Origin: Subdoligranulum variabile
Lineage (GTDB): Bacteria; Bacillota; Clostridia; Oscillospirales; Ruminococcaceae
Reading direction: 5' to 3'
Length of the DNA stretch: 64,000 nucleotides
NCBI RefSeq assembly: GCF_025152575.1
Contig: NZ_CP102293.1
Coordinates: 1,736,001 to 1,800,000 of the forward strand
The first letter of the stretch is position 1. Each line of letters opens with the position of its first letter. The translations under genes and the position numbers were made by a program. The notes beneath the pieces are model-generated. The model ran no database searches and was not told the DNA's origin. It saw only the letters and a list, made by a program, of their open reading frames with translations. Below are positions 41,361 to 50,092 of the stretch, one piece after another.

Positions 41361-41534
41361 AAGTGTACCTCCGCGTGCTTCGTGTGATTCTCTTACACAC
41401 AATTTCGCTTAATCTGATGATTTTGTCAAGGGGGATTTCAACGAAAAGTCATCTCAGAGCGTTTCACCCCGAAATATGCAATGTTTTTTGCAAATTGCAG
41501 CTAGAAATGTTTCGGTGTTTCGTGAATAATTGAC

Positions 41535-41551
41535 TGTGCCTATTAGGCACA
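41535..41551. repeat. ICE palindrome copy B
   Basis: TGTGCCTATTAGGCACA, 7-bp arms around ATT, 9 bases past the relaxase stop. Flanks are not symmetric and there is no T-run, so a terminator role is less likely here than for copies A and C. Confidence 0.85.
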
Positions 41552-41560
41552 AATCGGTGA

Positions 41561-42874
41561 TTACAGATCAATGGTAGATAGGTTGCGTTCATCGGAAAGC
41601 CCGGTTTTCAACTTCCTCACATTTTGCTTTTCGCCGGTCAGACCGTTGGCGACGTGGGCGGCCCGGTTCATTCTTTGTGTCTGCTGCTGATCTCTGTTCA
41701 GTGTTTTGGCCAGGCGAAACAGCATGTTCTGCACTGCATAAGTGGGGCTTTTTTCCTGATAATCGGAACCATCCACCTTTTCATCCGGGGTTGCGTTTTC
41801 CGGCTCACTGTGCGAAGCTGTTTTTTCCTGTACTGTTGGCGCGTTTGGTGGTTTGCCGGTCTGAGAGAGAGCAGCAGCATTTCCCGCCGAAGTCATGGCC
41901 GGTGTTGACTTTTTCTGAGGAACGTGCGAGGCTGTTTTTCTCTGTACTGTTGGCCGCACATACCGCTCGGCGGCATGGATGATGATATTGTGCCTGGTCA
42001 CCTCGGCGCGGCCAGCGCGGCGTTCTTCAAAATCGCAATATGGGTGAAAGAAGCTGTTTTCGATCTCTGCAAACTTTTTGTCCAGTGTTTCTTCGTAGGA
42101 GGCGTATGTCAGGGCCAGTTCTTTTTGACTGTCCAGGTATTCTTCATACATGGACCGCAAGATCGGGTCCCGCTGCATGATTTTTTCCAATACGCTATCC
42201 ACTTCGGCTTTGAGTTGCGGCGGCAAGAATTTGTAAGTGTGTTTGCCTGGCGTTTCCCGCAGGTCTTTCCCCAAATCCTTTAGGGCATCGGTGATTTCAC
42301 GGTCCACCAGATACTCGCTGGACACCAGTTTGCGCAGCTGCTCATTGAGTTTGTCGCGGCGCTTGCTTTTTTCTTCCTTCAGATATTCCAGATCGCCGCG
42401 AAAGATTTCATTGGTGAAACTGCTTTTTACTTTACGCGTGGCAGCATTGAGCGCCGCGCTTTTGTCAGTCTCTTTCTCTCGATGAGGTATGAACGCTTCC
42501 CGGCTGTCAGTGGACCAGACCAAAAAATGCAGATGAGGGTGAAAGTCTTTGTTATGCCAGGAGCATACCATCCGCAGATTGTTGGGGGAAATGTTATATG
42601 CTTTCGCCAGTTCATCGGCTTTCAGCGCGATCAGATTTTTCATGTAATTGCGGTCTACCCCCAGCCGCTCACAATCGCTGGCGTTCAGCGAGTACACATG
42701 ACGCCATACAGTGCTGTTGCCAGGGGCTTCCACTTCCACCTGCGCGGACAGCACCTTTTTTTCTGTACCGTTCTGGTCGAAGATGGGGCTTTGCCGGTCG
42801 ATATACGCAATGTAGTTTGTGGCATGGCGGGTATTGGCAAAATAGCCGGAGTTGAGTATTGCTTTGACTTTCAC
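41561..42874 (-). CDS. mobL: Relaxase, MobL/MOBP-type
   Basis: A 437-aa nicking enzyme for conjugative transfer. The histidine triad motif HNKDFHPHLHFLVW is near residue 108-121. The catalytic Tyr is expected near the N terminus, where NSGYFANTRHATNYIAYID holds several candidates. The C-terminal third is a disordered linker with two copies of a TVQ-x-KTASH unit. It is 110 bases downstream of the RHH accessory gene, with palindrome C between them, which is the usual relaxosome cluster. It should cut at an oriT nearby, probably in 43.4-43.7 kb or 42.88-42.98 kb. Confidence 0.88.
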   Translation of the reverse strand: MKVKAILNSGYFANTRHATNYIAYIDRQSPIFDQNGTEKKVLSAQVEVEAPGNSTVWRHVYSLNASDCERLGVDRNYMKNLIALKADELAKAYNISPNNLRMVCSWHNKDFHPHLHFLVWSTDSREAFIPHREKETDKSAALNAATRKVKSSFTNEIFRGDLEYLKEEKSKRRDKLNEQLRKLVSSEYLVDREITDALKDLGKDLRETPGKHTYKFLPPQLKAEVDSVLEKIMQRDPILRSMYEEYLDSQKELALTYASYEETLDKKFAEIENSFFHPYCDFEERRAGRAEVTRHNIIIHAAERYVRPTVQRKTASHVPQKKSTPAMTSAGNAAALSQTGKPPNAPTVQEKTASHSEPENATPDEKVDGSDYQEKSPTYAVQNMLFRLAKTLNRDQQQTQRMNRAAHVANGLTGEKQNVRKLKTGLSDERNLSTIDL

Positions 42875-42899
42875 TGTCTCACCTCACTTTCGGACGGAG

Positions 42900-42936
42900 A
42901 AAAACAGGTTGTGCCTATTAGGCACAACCTGTTTTT
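42900..42936. repeat. ICE palindrome copy C (long arms)
   Basis: Core TTGTGCCTATTAGGCACAA extended to 17-bp perfect arms (42900-42916 with 42920-42936), ending in T-runs on both strands. It lies between the RHH accessory gene and the relaxase gene, and can act as a bidirectional terminator or relaxosome-site hairpin. Confidence 0.9.
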
Positions 42937-42984
42937 CTCGATAATTCGATGGAATTATCCGGCGTTTTTGCAAGAGAAATAGGC

Positions 42985-43395
42985 TCATTCTTCCAAAATA
43001 TCTTCCAGCCGGAACACACGATCATTCATTTTCAAGTATTCCACGGCGGCGCGGCGGTAATTGTCCAGCGCGCGGGGGTTGATTTCCAGTTCGTGCGCAA
43101 GAACCTGGCAGATTATAGCCTGTTGGATCGCCAGTTCAGATAACACTTTGTTGGTGCGGTTGTTCAGTCGTGTTTCCATCAGGTTGACGCTGGCAAGGAA
43201 GGTGCGCTTCACGCTCTCATTGATGAAGGCCCCGTCAGTTTGCATATACAGGTAGTCTTTGTAGTAGCGGATGGCGTTCTCGATAACAGCAGTTTCTGTG
43301 CAGTTCTCTTTGTCAGCTATGGCCTTCAGGGTTTCTACCGTCTCATCACTGATCCTATACGCTCTGGCCACACGACCCTTTGACTTATTTTCCAT
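42985..43395 (-). CDS. Relaxosome accessory protein, ribbon-helix-helix (MobC-like)
   Basis: 136 aa from the ATG at 43395 (AAAGGAGCC upstream; longer in-frame starts lack a site). Residues 5-50 form a CopG-type ribbon-helix-helix: RVARAYRISDETVETLKAIA, then TETAVIENAIRYYKDYL. The remainder is helical, with RLNNRTNKVLSELAIQQAII as the likely oligomerisation region. It directly precedes the relaxase gene, so oriT binding or relaxase recruitment is the expected role. The iteron-rich gap just upstream is a natural binding target. Confidence 0.85.
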   Translation of the reverse strand: MENKSKGRVARAYRISDETVETLKAIADKENCTETAVIENAIRYYKDYLYMQTDGAFINESVKRTFLASVNLMETRLNNRTNKVLSELAIQQAIICQVLAHELEINPRALDNYRRAAVEYLKMNDRVFRLEDILEE

Positions 43396-43718
43396 TACGT
43401 GGCTCCTTTCTGGGGATACGATTTTCCCCTTTTTTATGAAAATTGGAAAGTGGTTGGGAAAATGCAGGATAAAGCTGTATTGCACAGGTGCAATACAGCA
43501 ACACACCGCGCCGCAGTGCAGCGCGGTTTTTCTTCCTGTTATTGTATTGCTGTTTGTATTGCTGTCGCAACCTTTTCAAACCCTCAAAACCAAAGCATCA
43601 AAATATTACGCTTATCATCGTTAGTTTTTTCTTCTCGCCTGCTTGTAGTGTGTATTGCAGTACAGAAAAAAGAATCGTTTCTGCGTAATATTGTGTATTG
43701 CTTCCTGTATTGCAGACT
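43396..43718. other. Iteron and hairpin cluster, candidate oriT/oriV
   Basis: 323 bases without a gene, between the RHH accessory and M23 hydrolase genes. The word TGTATTGC occurs seven times: plus strand at 43476, 43543, 43555, 43651, 43694 and 43706, minus strand at 43490-43497. The first two form a perfect 12-bp-arm palindrome (43474-43499, AG centre). A second hairpin ACCGCGCCGCA / TGCAGCGCGGT (one mismatch) at about 43505-43527 is followed by TTTTTCTT. Iteron arrays plus hairpins beside relaxosome genes are what an origin of transfer or replication looks like. Plus-strand frames here lack ribosome binding sites. Confidence 0.65.
43474..43713. repeat. TGTATTGC iteron array (seven copies)
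   Basis: Seven exact 8-mers in 240 bases at 43476-43483, 43490-43497 (inverted), 43543-43550, 43555-43562, 43651-43658, 43694-43701 and 43706-43713. Two close pairs are spaced 12 bases start to start, about one helical turn. Confidence 0.85.
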
Positions 43719-45032
43719 TTACAGCCAGTTCTCAGGCGCAACGCGAGTATTGTTGACATACACCTCAAAGTGCAGGTGGTTGCCGGTGCTGTCGCCGGTG
43801 CTGCCCACCGCTGCGATTGTCTGACCCTGGGTCACGGTCTGACCGGCAGAAACGCCCAGGGAGGAGCAGTGCGCGTAGAGAGTGTAGATTTGATTGCCGT
43901 CCACAACGCCATGGTAGATCTTGACGTAGTTGCCCCAGCTGTTATGATAACCGGCTTTCACGACCACGCCATCAGCGGCGGCATAGATCGGCGTTCCGTA
44001 ACCGGCGGCAAAGTCCATTCCCCCGTGCGGTGCGCCTGTCCAGCCATCCGGCTCTCCGAAGTGACAGGATATGTAGCTGTAGCTGGCCAGCGGTATAATG
44101 AAAGTTCCGTTGCCGCTGCCGGTGATCCCGCCGGTGTAATCTTCAGACGGGGTAAAGCTGTCTGTGTTGGTAATGCCGACCTGGGTGACGGTGACACCAT
44201 ACAGGTCCTCCCAGTCGGTCTGATACAACACTTTGGTCCATTCGATATTGACTTCGGACCAACCTTCCCAATCGTCATTCAGCGTCGCCGCCTGCAGCTC
44301 CTGCAGGTACTGTTCCATGACTTCGCTTTCGCCGGTGTAAGAGGGGCTGCACAGTTCTTCCCATTGAGCAACGGTCTGTTCAGTGGCACCGCTTTCTCCG
44401 CTCCAGTTCTCGCAGCCAGGCAAACGAGCCGTCACATACAAGTCGTAGTGATCTCCGGGGCAGTAGCTTTCTGTGTGGGAGTTATCGCAATCGGCGCTGT
44501 CATCGCTGTGGTGATAGGTTCCCCCGTTACCATCGGGGTGACCGTCGCACACCTTCCGGCTCATGCAGCCACCGCAGGAATATGGCCCGCGCTCCCTGGT
44601 GGAGAAGGAAACACTTTTCAATGCGACCCAACAGGCCAGCGGGGACATATCCGTTTCCCAATCCTGCTCATAATAGCAGGAAACAATGGTCAGAACTTCC
44701 TTGTCGTTATTGGAAAAACCGTTTTCCCATTGCAGGATGACGTTACGGTATTCATTACCGTTACGGTCAGTCCGCTGCCGGTACTCGGCCATTTGCTCAT
44801 CCACATAGGCATCCCTGGCTTCGTCCATAAGCGCTGCGGTCTGGCCGACCAGGGATGTGTCCTCGGTGAGAAACGTGGAGAGGGTTATCGTGAACAGCGC
44901 AATGATCGCCTGCAGACCGGCGACCAGCAGAAAGATGATCGAAAGCACCACCGCCACGATGGTGATGATGATTTTGCGGGTCCTCTCATCGGCCAGTTTC
45001 TGCGCGATGAGAATCGCAATCTTGGCAGGCAT
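43719..45032 (-). CDS. Conjugation cell-wall hydrolase with M23 peptidase domain
   Basis: A 437-aa VirB1-like protein. One membrane helix near residues 20-48 (IIITIVAVVLSIIFLLVAGL) anchors it, the middle part has a Cys-rich region (CGGCMSRKVCDGHPDG, CDNS, CPGD), and residues 310-437 are a LytM/M23 zinc endopeptidase with HGGMDFA near 336 and HLHFEVYVN near 419 supplying ligands. It opens peptidoglycan for the transfer channel. The start overlaps the VirB4-like stop (ATGA), so the genes are coupled. Confidence 0.9.
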   Translation of the reverse strand: MPAKIAILIAQKLADERTRKIIITIVAVVLSIIFLLVAGLQAIIALFTITLSTFLTEDTSLVGQTAALMDEARDAYVDEQMAEYRQRTDRNGNEYRNVILQWENGFSNNDKEVLTIVSCYYEQDWETDMSPLACWVALKSVSFSTRERGPYSCGGCMSRKVCDGHPDGNGGTYHHSDDSADCDNSHTESYCPGDHYDLYVTARLPGCENWSGESGATEQTVAQWEELCSPSYTGESEVMEQYLQELQAATLNDDWEGWSEVNIEWTKVLYQTDWEDLYGVTVTQVGITNTDSFTPSEDYTGGITGSGNGTFIIPLASYSYISCHFGEPDGWTGAPHGGMDFAAGYGTPIYAAADGVVVKAGYHNSWGNYVKIYHGVVDGNQIYTLYAHCSSLGVSAGQTVTQGQTIAAVGSTGDSTGNHLHFEVYVNNTRVAPENWL

Positions 45033-47677
45033 CAGATGCCCCCTTTGTCACCAAACAACTCGGCTTCAAAGGGGAGCGTCCCCACTTCCATGTAGTATTT
45101 TCCGTTACCTGCTTTCAGCAGGCAGTGACGCTTGTTGGAAACACTGATGCAAGCGGCTTCGCCATCCGTCAGCTTCAATGCCTCTTTCATATCCTGGAGA
45201 TCAACCTGTCCGCTGTAAAACAGGAATTTGAAAGAGGACATGTTGATGATCGGGGAGCTGTACCGTCGCACCGATTCATCCAGGCAGTCCTGGAGCTGCT
45301 GCGTCGCCACACCGATACAGGCGTTATACTTTCTGCTGCGACGGGCAAAATAGCTGATATATTTGGCCATCAGCGGCTGCTCAAGGTACATGTACAACTC
45401 GTCGAAGCTGAGAAGCACCTGGAACTCTCGGAGCAGCACGATGGACCAGATGTAGGTGTTCAGGTTGTTCTCCACGGCCTGGAGGCGCTGTTCGCTGCCC
45501 TCCAGCAGAGCGCCCATAGAGAAGCAGATCAGCGGATTGTTCTTTACGTCGATGGTGGTCGTACCGTTGAAGATGTTGGACAGTTCACCGTAGGTCGGGT
45601 CGTTGATATACAACAGAACCTCAGAAATCATTTCTTTGGTGAGCATGGGGTAGCTGTTTTTGCCCAACTGCTTTTGCACGAAATCATACAGCGTGCTGAA
45701 GGTGGGGTAGTCCTGGTGCTGCAGCCGGTCAAAGTCGGTGTGCTGATCGATGCCCACCGATGCATACATTCCCTGGACCAGAATCATCAGCGCACGGAGA
45801 GTGCTGTCCGGCATCTCCGGCATCATAATGCGGAACTCATCTTTGAGCCAGGAAAGATGCTGCAAAAACATGGGCGATTCATTGGAAATCTCCGGCAGCT
45901 CGGCTCCTTCCTCTACATCATCCTCCAATTTAATTCTGCGCACCTCGAAGATGTTGATTTTGTGGTTGCCGGAAGCGCAGTCGATCACGACACCGCCCAG
46001 GCCGCGTGTGACATCGCTGTATTCATTCTCGGGGTCCATGACGTAGCAGTGAACCCCGCGTGTCACCATGAATGTCAGAATTTTCTTCTGAAGATAACTC
46101 TTGCCCTGTCCAGCGGAGCCAGAAATGAAGAACACACCGTTGGTGATTTGGTCATCCCGCTGGAAGATGTCGGCATACACCGGGCCGCCTCGGTCGGTAC
46201 GGCCAAGGGGCATGCCATGGGGATGAATCAGGCTGGAGTAACTGAAGGGATACAGGGCTGCCACGGTTTTACTGGGCAGATTGTTGGAACACAGGATAAA
46301 GTGGTCGCTGCCCAGCGGTTGCACGGAGGAAAAACCATTGCGCTGTTCATAGTTCAGCTGGTCATAGGTAATGCCGACGCCTGCAAGCTCAATCTTTACC
46401 TGCTGCTCCAGATTAGCCAGGTCCTCCAGCGTCTTGCCGTAAATCTCGATATACACGTTGACGCTGTAAATGGTATTCTGGTTACGGGTGACTTCGGCAT
46501 AGAAGTTTTTGATGTCCATAGTCTCCTGGGCTGCGTCCATTTGTTCCGTGGCCTGGCTTTTGCCGCCGATAACGGCCTTATTACGAATCTGCTCGTCAAT
46601 CAGCTTTCGCGCATTGTCTTTCTGGAGCGGGGTCATTCGCATGGTGAAAGAAGTGCCCCGCATGCTGGCTACCGTGTACAAGGCACGCGGCGGAATCTGA
46701 GCCGGGAAGTTCTTTATCATAAGGGTTCGGCGCATCAGGCCGGATTGCTCGGCATGGTCACGGGTGAAGTCAATGCGGTTGGGGCAAAGACGGCGCTGAA
46801 TTTCCTTGTTGTAGATCGCCGGTTTGGCCTTTGCCATGTTGGGGTAGTTTTTCACTTCTTCGGCAATGGTGTAGATATCCACATTGATGAACTCACGGAC
46901 CAGGTAATTGCGCAGAAGAACGGCCATTTCGTCGTTTTTTACGCGGTCAATTTTATATCCTTTGCCGACGATCAGGGTGTAGATATCATCCTCCTCAGAC
47001 TGCGCTTTGTAGATAAAATAATACGCCCGCTGCACGGCACTGGATTTTGTTTCGGTGCTTTCGATCTCGTTGACTACGTCTGCCAGAATGTGGTCATAGC
47101 GGCGTGGCAAGCTGCGGTAGTATTCCTTGAGGGCGCTCATGTCCTCGATTTTATCTGTACCGAACATGGTGAAGGGGCAGCGCAGGGAATCGAACAACCG
47201 GCACAGCTGTTCGATTTCTTGCGCGATTTCTTCATCGGTCATCACGTCGGTGTTCGGCGGGTAATAGCGATAGAAACGGAACAGTTCCTTGCCGTCCCTG
47301 CCGCCATAGATGCCGCCGTCGGTAAAGCGGAACTGAATCAAATCCTGGATAGGCAACCGGGAACGCATTTGTTTCACTAGGCGCTTGCGTTTGCGCTTTT
47401 CTTCTTTATTTGCGGCGTGTTTTTCATTGGCGGTAAAGGTTTTTGTGAAAAGCTGGTAAAGGGTTCTTGTGCGCAATGCACCGAATAGATTGTGTTCAAA
47501 ATCCACCCGCGCCGCGCCAATGGCAACAAACAGGGTCAACGCCAGCAATTCCAAAGAAGTAAGGTAAAATGTTGCTACCACCAAAGTGGCAATCAGAATC
47601 AATTCCGGGACTGTCCACCACCACAAAAGAAACTTCTTTTGCAGCCGTGGTGGACAGAGGTACTTTTGCGTAGTCAT
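45032..47677 (-). CDS. virB4: VirB3-VirB4-like conjugative ATPase
   Basis: An 881-aa energy-providing protein of the type IV secretion system. The first about 70 residues contain two membrane helices (LLWWWTVPELILIATLVVA, then LELLALTLFVAIGA), a PrgI/VirB3-like part fused to the ATPase. Walker A GSAGQGKSYLQKK is near residue 520 and the Walker B-like LLSFDELYMYLE near 757; IGVATQQLQDCLDE is a later helicase-like motif. The gene starts 23 bases after palindrome copy D and is coupled to the M23 hydrolase gene. Confidence 0.92.
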   Translation of the reverse strand: MTTQKYLCPPRLQKKFLLWWWTVPELILIATLVVATFYLTSLELLALTLFVAIGAARVDFEHNLFGALRTRTLYQLFTKTFTANEKHAANKEEKRKRKRLVKQMRSRLPIQDLIQFRFTDGGIYGGRDGKELFRFYRYYPPNTDVMTDEEIAQEIEQLCRLFDSLRCPFTMFGTDKIEDMSALKEYYRSLPRRYDHILADVVNEIESTETKSSAVQRAYYFIYKAQSEEDDIYTLIVGKGYKIDRVKNDEMAVLLRNYLVREFINVDIYTIAEEVKNYPNMAKAKPAIYNKEIQRRLCPNRIDFTRDHAEQSGLMRRTLMIKNFPAQIPPRALYTVASMRGTSFTMRMTPLQKDNARKLIDEQIRNKAVIGGKSQATEQMDAAQETMDIKNFYAEVTRNQNTIYSVNVYIEIYGKTLEDLANLEQQVKIELAGVGITYDQLNYEQRNGFSSVQPLGSDHFILCSNNLPSKTVAALYPFSYSSLIHPHGMPLGRTDRGGPVYADIFQRDDQITNGVFFISGSAGQGKSYLQKKILTFMVTRGVHCYVMDPENEYSDVTRGLGGVVIDCASGNHKINIFEVRRIKLEDDVEEGAELPEISNESPMFLQHLSWLKDEFRIMMPEMPDSTLRALMILVQGMYASVGIDQHTDFDRLQHQDYPTFSTLYDFVQKQLGKNSYPMLTKEMISEVLLYINDPTYGELSNIFNGTTTIDVKNNPLICFSMGALLEGSEQRLQAVENNLNTYIWSIVLLREFQVLLSFDELYMYLEQPLMAKYISYFARRSRKYNACIGVATQQLQDCLDESVRRYSSPIINMSSFKFLFYSGQVDLQDMKEALKLTDGEAACISVSNKRHCLLKAGNGKYYMEVGTLPFEAELFGDKGGI

Positions 47678-47699
47678 TTTTCCTCCTTTTGGGTGGGTT

Positions 47700-47716
47700 T
47701 GTGCCTATTAGGCACA
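47700..47716. repeat. ICE palindrome copy D
   Basis: TGTGCCTATTAGGCACA between the VirB6-like stop (56 bases away) and the VirB4-like start (23 bases away), followed on the plus strand by GTTTGTTTTTTT. Confidence 0.85.
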
Positions 47717-47772
47717 GTTTGTTTTTTTCGATGGTTCGATTGTTTTTCTTTTTGCTTTTGCATACGCGGTGG

Positions 47773-48633
47773 CTACTTTAATAGTCCTTTGACAGCCCCT
47801 GCGAAATATGCGACGCCCGTTGGGTTGATATGCGGCCCAGCGCTGGATAAACCATATTTGTCCAGCGTGCGGCTCACACCACCCATACCGAGCAGGCAGC
47901 CCATCCCCAAAAACGTATTGGCGATGCCGGTACTCATCAGTAAGGTGATAGCCAGGGCATAAAAAAAGTACTCAAAGAAAAAAGTCAAGCCCACGGCCAT
48001 AGCCTGGCGAAACCAGCCTGAGAAGGCTGTTTGATCGCCTCGCAAGACACTGGTTTCGTATAGCGGAACCATGGCAATTAAAGTGATGAATTGTACAAAG
48101 CGCAACGTGATTTTATAGATAAAAACTCCGCTGCCAATTACGACAATAAAGAAGCAGATCACAGATTCCAGGAGGCTGCTGCCGACAACAAGATCAGGAG
48201 ACAACCACAAGTTGGTCAACGAGTTTGCATACTCTGTTCCCTCGAAATTTGTAACTGAATCGCTCAATTTCAGAAGCTGAATCAAACTTAATATGGCTTT
48301 TGTCATCACATGCACCAGCTTGGGACCGAAAAGAGCAAAGGCCAGCCCTGAGACGAAGTTCTTTGTGACTGAGGACATGTAGACGGTTTTTTCTTCTGAG
48401 CGTGCCTCTAAAATGTCATAGAGCATCAGGATACAGCCGATAGCAAATACTCCCATGGCTATCCAACTGGAGCAGGACACGATAGCGCTGATAATCGAAT
48501 CATCCCAAAGAGACACGATCATTTTGCTGACAAAATCCATAATGACTGTCAAAAGTGCAACAAAAATGTCGTGTATCAAAGTGGCGATGCCGTCTGCTAT
48601 GAGGTTTAGGATAAATTTTCCGATTACTTCCAT
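47773..48633 (-). CDS. VirB6/TrbL-like conjugative membrane protein
   Basis: A 286-aa protein with about six membrane helices (residues 10-35, 48-72, 92-115, 150-180, 185-205, 220-245) and an N-terminal amphipathic start (GKFILNLIADGIATLIHDIF). It forms part of the inner-membrane channel of Gram-positive type IV secretion. It sits between the VirB2-like and VirB4-like genes, the usual order. A terminator-like hairpin lies between it and the VirB2-like gene. Confidence 0.8.
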   Translation of the reverse strand: MEVIGKFILNLIADGIATLIHDIFVALLTVIMDFVSKMIVSLWDDSIISAIVSCSSWIAMGVFAIGCILMLYDILEARSEEKTVYMSSVTKNFVSGLAFALFGPKLVHVMTKAILSLIQLLKLSDSVTNFEGTEYANSLTNLWLSPDLVVGSSLLESVICFFIVVIGSGVFIYKITLRFVQFITLIAMVPLYETSVLRGDQTAFSGWFRQAMAVGLTFFFEYFFYALAITLLMSTGIANTFLGMGCLLGMGGVSRTLDKYGLSSAGPHINPTGVAYFAGAVKGLLK

Positions 48634-48659
48634 TTTTTAATCCCCGATGAAAAAATAAG

Positions 48660-48692
48660 CTGCTGCCCAGGGGTGAACCTCCTGGGCAGCAG
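48660..48692 (-). terminator. Attenuating hairpin between the VirB2-like and VirB6-like genes
   Basis: Perfect 12-bp arms CTGCTGCCCAGG (48660-48671) and CCTGGGCAGCAG (48681-48692). In the minus direction it is followed by CTTATTTTTTC. Partial termination here would give more pilin-like protein than channel protein. Confidence 0.8.
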
Positions 48693-48710
48693 ACTTTTGT
48701 ACACAGTGGG

Positions 48711-48986
48711 TTAAACAGTGGTTCCGAATACACCGGCAGACAGAAGCAGCCAAAGGCCGCCGGTGCCGACCGCTACCAACAAGCCGATGATTTCCTTCCA
48801 CATAAACTCCCAGAAAACATCCGACATGCCATCCCGGTGAGCCTTGAACAGCTGCGGCAACTGGAAAATGCAGTAAATAATAGCGGCGGCGGTGATTAAG
48901 GGGCAGACTAGGTTGGTGCCGATAGCAGAGAGCCATCCAAGAATTTGGTTTTTCACTTCAGAAGTGAAAGTATTTACATCAATCAT
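48711..48986 (-). CDS. VirB2/Maff2-like small membrane protein
   Basis: A 91-aa protein with two membrane helices (about residues 18-42 and 64-86) separated by a charged loop (KAHRDGMSDVFWEFMWKE). Proteins of this size and topology directly upstream of VirB6 in clostridial ICEs act as the pilin-like or channel-lining component. AAAGGAG precedes the ATG. The following hairpin would let it be made in excess, as expected for a structural subunit. Confidence 0.72.
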   Translation of the reverse strand: MIDVNTFTSEVKNQILGWLSAIGTNLVCPLITAAAIIYCIFQLPQLFKAHRDGMSDVFWEFMWKEIIGLLVAVGTGGLWLLLSAGVFGTTV

Positions 48987-49028
48987 ATCGTATTCTCCTT
49001 TGTGTGTTTTCTAATGAAAGAACTGGTC

Positions 49029-50069
49029 TTATGGTGTAAGCTCTAAACCAATCGACGGTTGCACCGTCGGTTCATCGGTGTGGGTCGGCGCTTGTTCGAC
49101 AGGCTCTCTTTCCATTTCTGCGCGTTTCAGAATCAGCGCGTCGTTCCAGTCTTTCGCGCCGGGGGCGTTGGCGTTGGGCAGCTTGTCAATCACTCTGCCA
49201 GTAAACCCCTTTTCTTCTAAGAGCTTGCGGCAGTTTGTCCGGCTCTTTAGGCCGCCTTCGTCTGCATCCTGGGCGAGATAGATTGTTCTGATTTGGGGAT
49301 TTTCGTCAAGAAAAATTCCCAACGGCCCCTCGTAGGTTGTTTCCAGGGAAAGGTAAGTATATGCCTTGTGGTCGAGGCCGTGGATCTCCAGCATCGAAGC
49401 GAAGCTCCATGCGTCCACCGCCGCTTCGGTGACCACCAATTTGGTGTGACTGGGGCTATGGTTCATCACACAGCGCTTTTGATAGTCGCTCCCTTCGACC
49501 ACGTTGCGGTATCCCTTTTGGCCGTCGCGGGGCGTCAAGGTGCCTTTTCTTGCACAGTAATTGATTCCTCCTTTGCCATCTCGTCCGAGATAACAAAGAT
49601 TGCCTCGTTCGTCGGGATAAATGGTTTTTTCCTGCACCAACCACTTCACAATGGTCGGCGTGATTTTTCTTGTACTGATTAAGTAGGCGTAAACCCGTCG
49701 CCATTTGTTTTTGTCCTCGGTGGGAAGAATTAGGGGGACCGATTCTTTGTCTTTTGGTGCAGGAGGCTTTGCTGGGTGTGGCCGGTTTGGCTTCGGTCGT
49801 TCTTTTTCGTACTCCGGCAGCTGCTTCCGCAGCTCTGTCATGGCCGTGCGGGCATCGCAGCTGTGCAACCCCATGTAGAGGTCGATCACAGAACCGCCAA
49901 AACCGCGACTGTTCCAGGTGAATACATTTTTGTCTGGTGTTATGACCAGGCTATCATGCCCTTTCACGGTGAGCTTTCGCCCTCGTGGTATTACTTCATA
50001 ACCCTCAGAGCGCAGAAAATCGGCAATGGTTATATTTTCAATGATTGCCGTCCTTAAATCGCTGGACAT
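49029..50069 (-). CDS. Toprim/DUF3991 primase-like protein
   Basis: A 346-aa protein with a DnaG-like N-terminal domain lacking zinc-binding Cys (ITIADFLRSEGYEVIPRGRK, WNSRGFGGSVIDLYM), a DUF3991-type middle and a toprim fold: the Glu of VVTEAAVDAWSF near 215 and the acidic pair of LAQDADEGG near 268. It probably primes or aids DNA replication of the transferred strand. A GGAGG-type site (GGAGGTGAATTATG) precedes the ATG. Family length is normal. Confidence 0.85.
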   Translation of the reverse strand: MSSDLRTAIIENITIADFLRSEGYEVIPRGRKLTVKGHDSLVITPDKNVFTWNSRGFGGSVIDLYMGLHSCDARTAMTELRKQLPEYEKERPKPNRPHPAKPPAPKDKESVPLILPTEDKNKWRRVYAYLISTRKITPTIVKWLVQEKTIYPDERGNLCYLGRDGKGGINYCARKGTLTPRDGQKGYRNVVEGSDYQKRCVMNHSPSHTKLVVTEAAVDAWSFASMLEIHGLDHKAYTYLSLETTYEGPLGIFLDENPQIRTIYLAQDADEGGLKSRTNCRKLLEEKGFTGRVIDKLPNANAPGAKDWNDALILKRAEMEREPVEQAPTHTDEPTVQPSIGLELTP

Positions 50070-50092
50070 AATTCACCTCCATCAAGGTGCAG

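Noticed and set aside
43399..43824. Plus-strand frame across the iteron region and the M23 gene end
   Set aside because: Against the direction of all ICE genes, runs through hairpins and repeats, no ribosome binding site, composition of non-coding DNA.
45125..47380. Plus-strand frame of 751 codons opposite the VirB4-like gene
   Set aside because: Shadow of a strongly supported ATPase gene; no start context and no recognisable motif.
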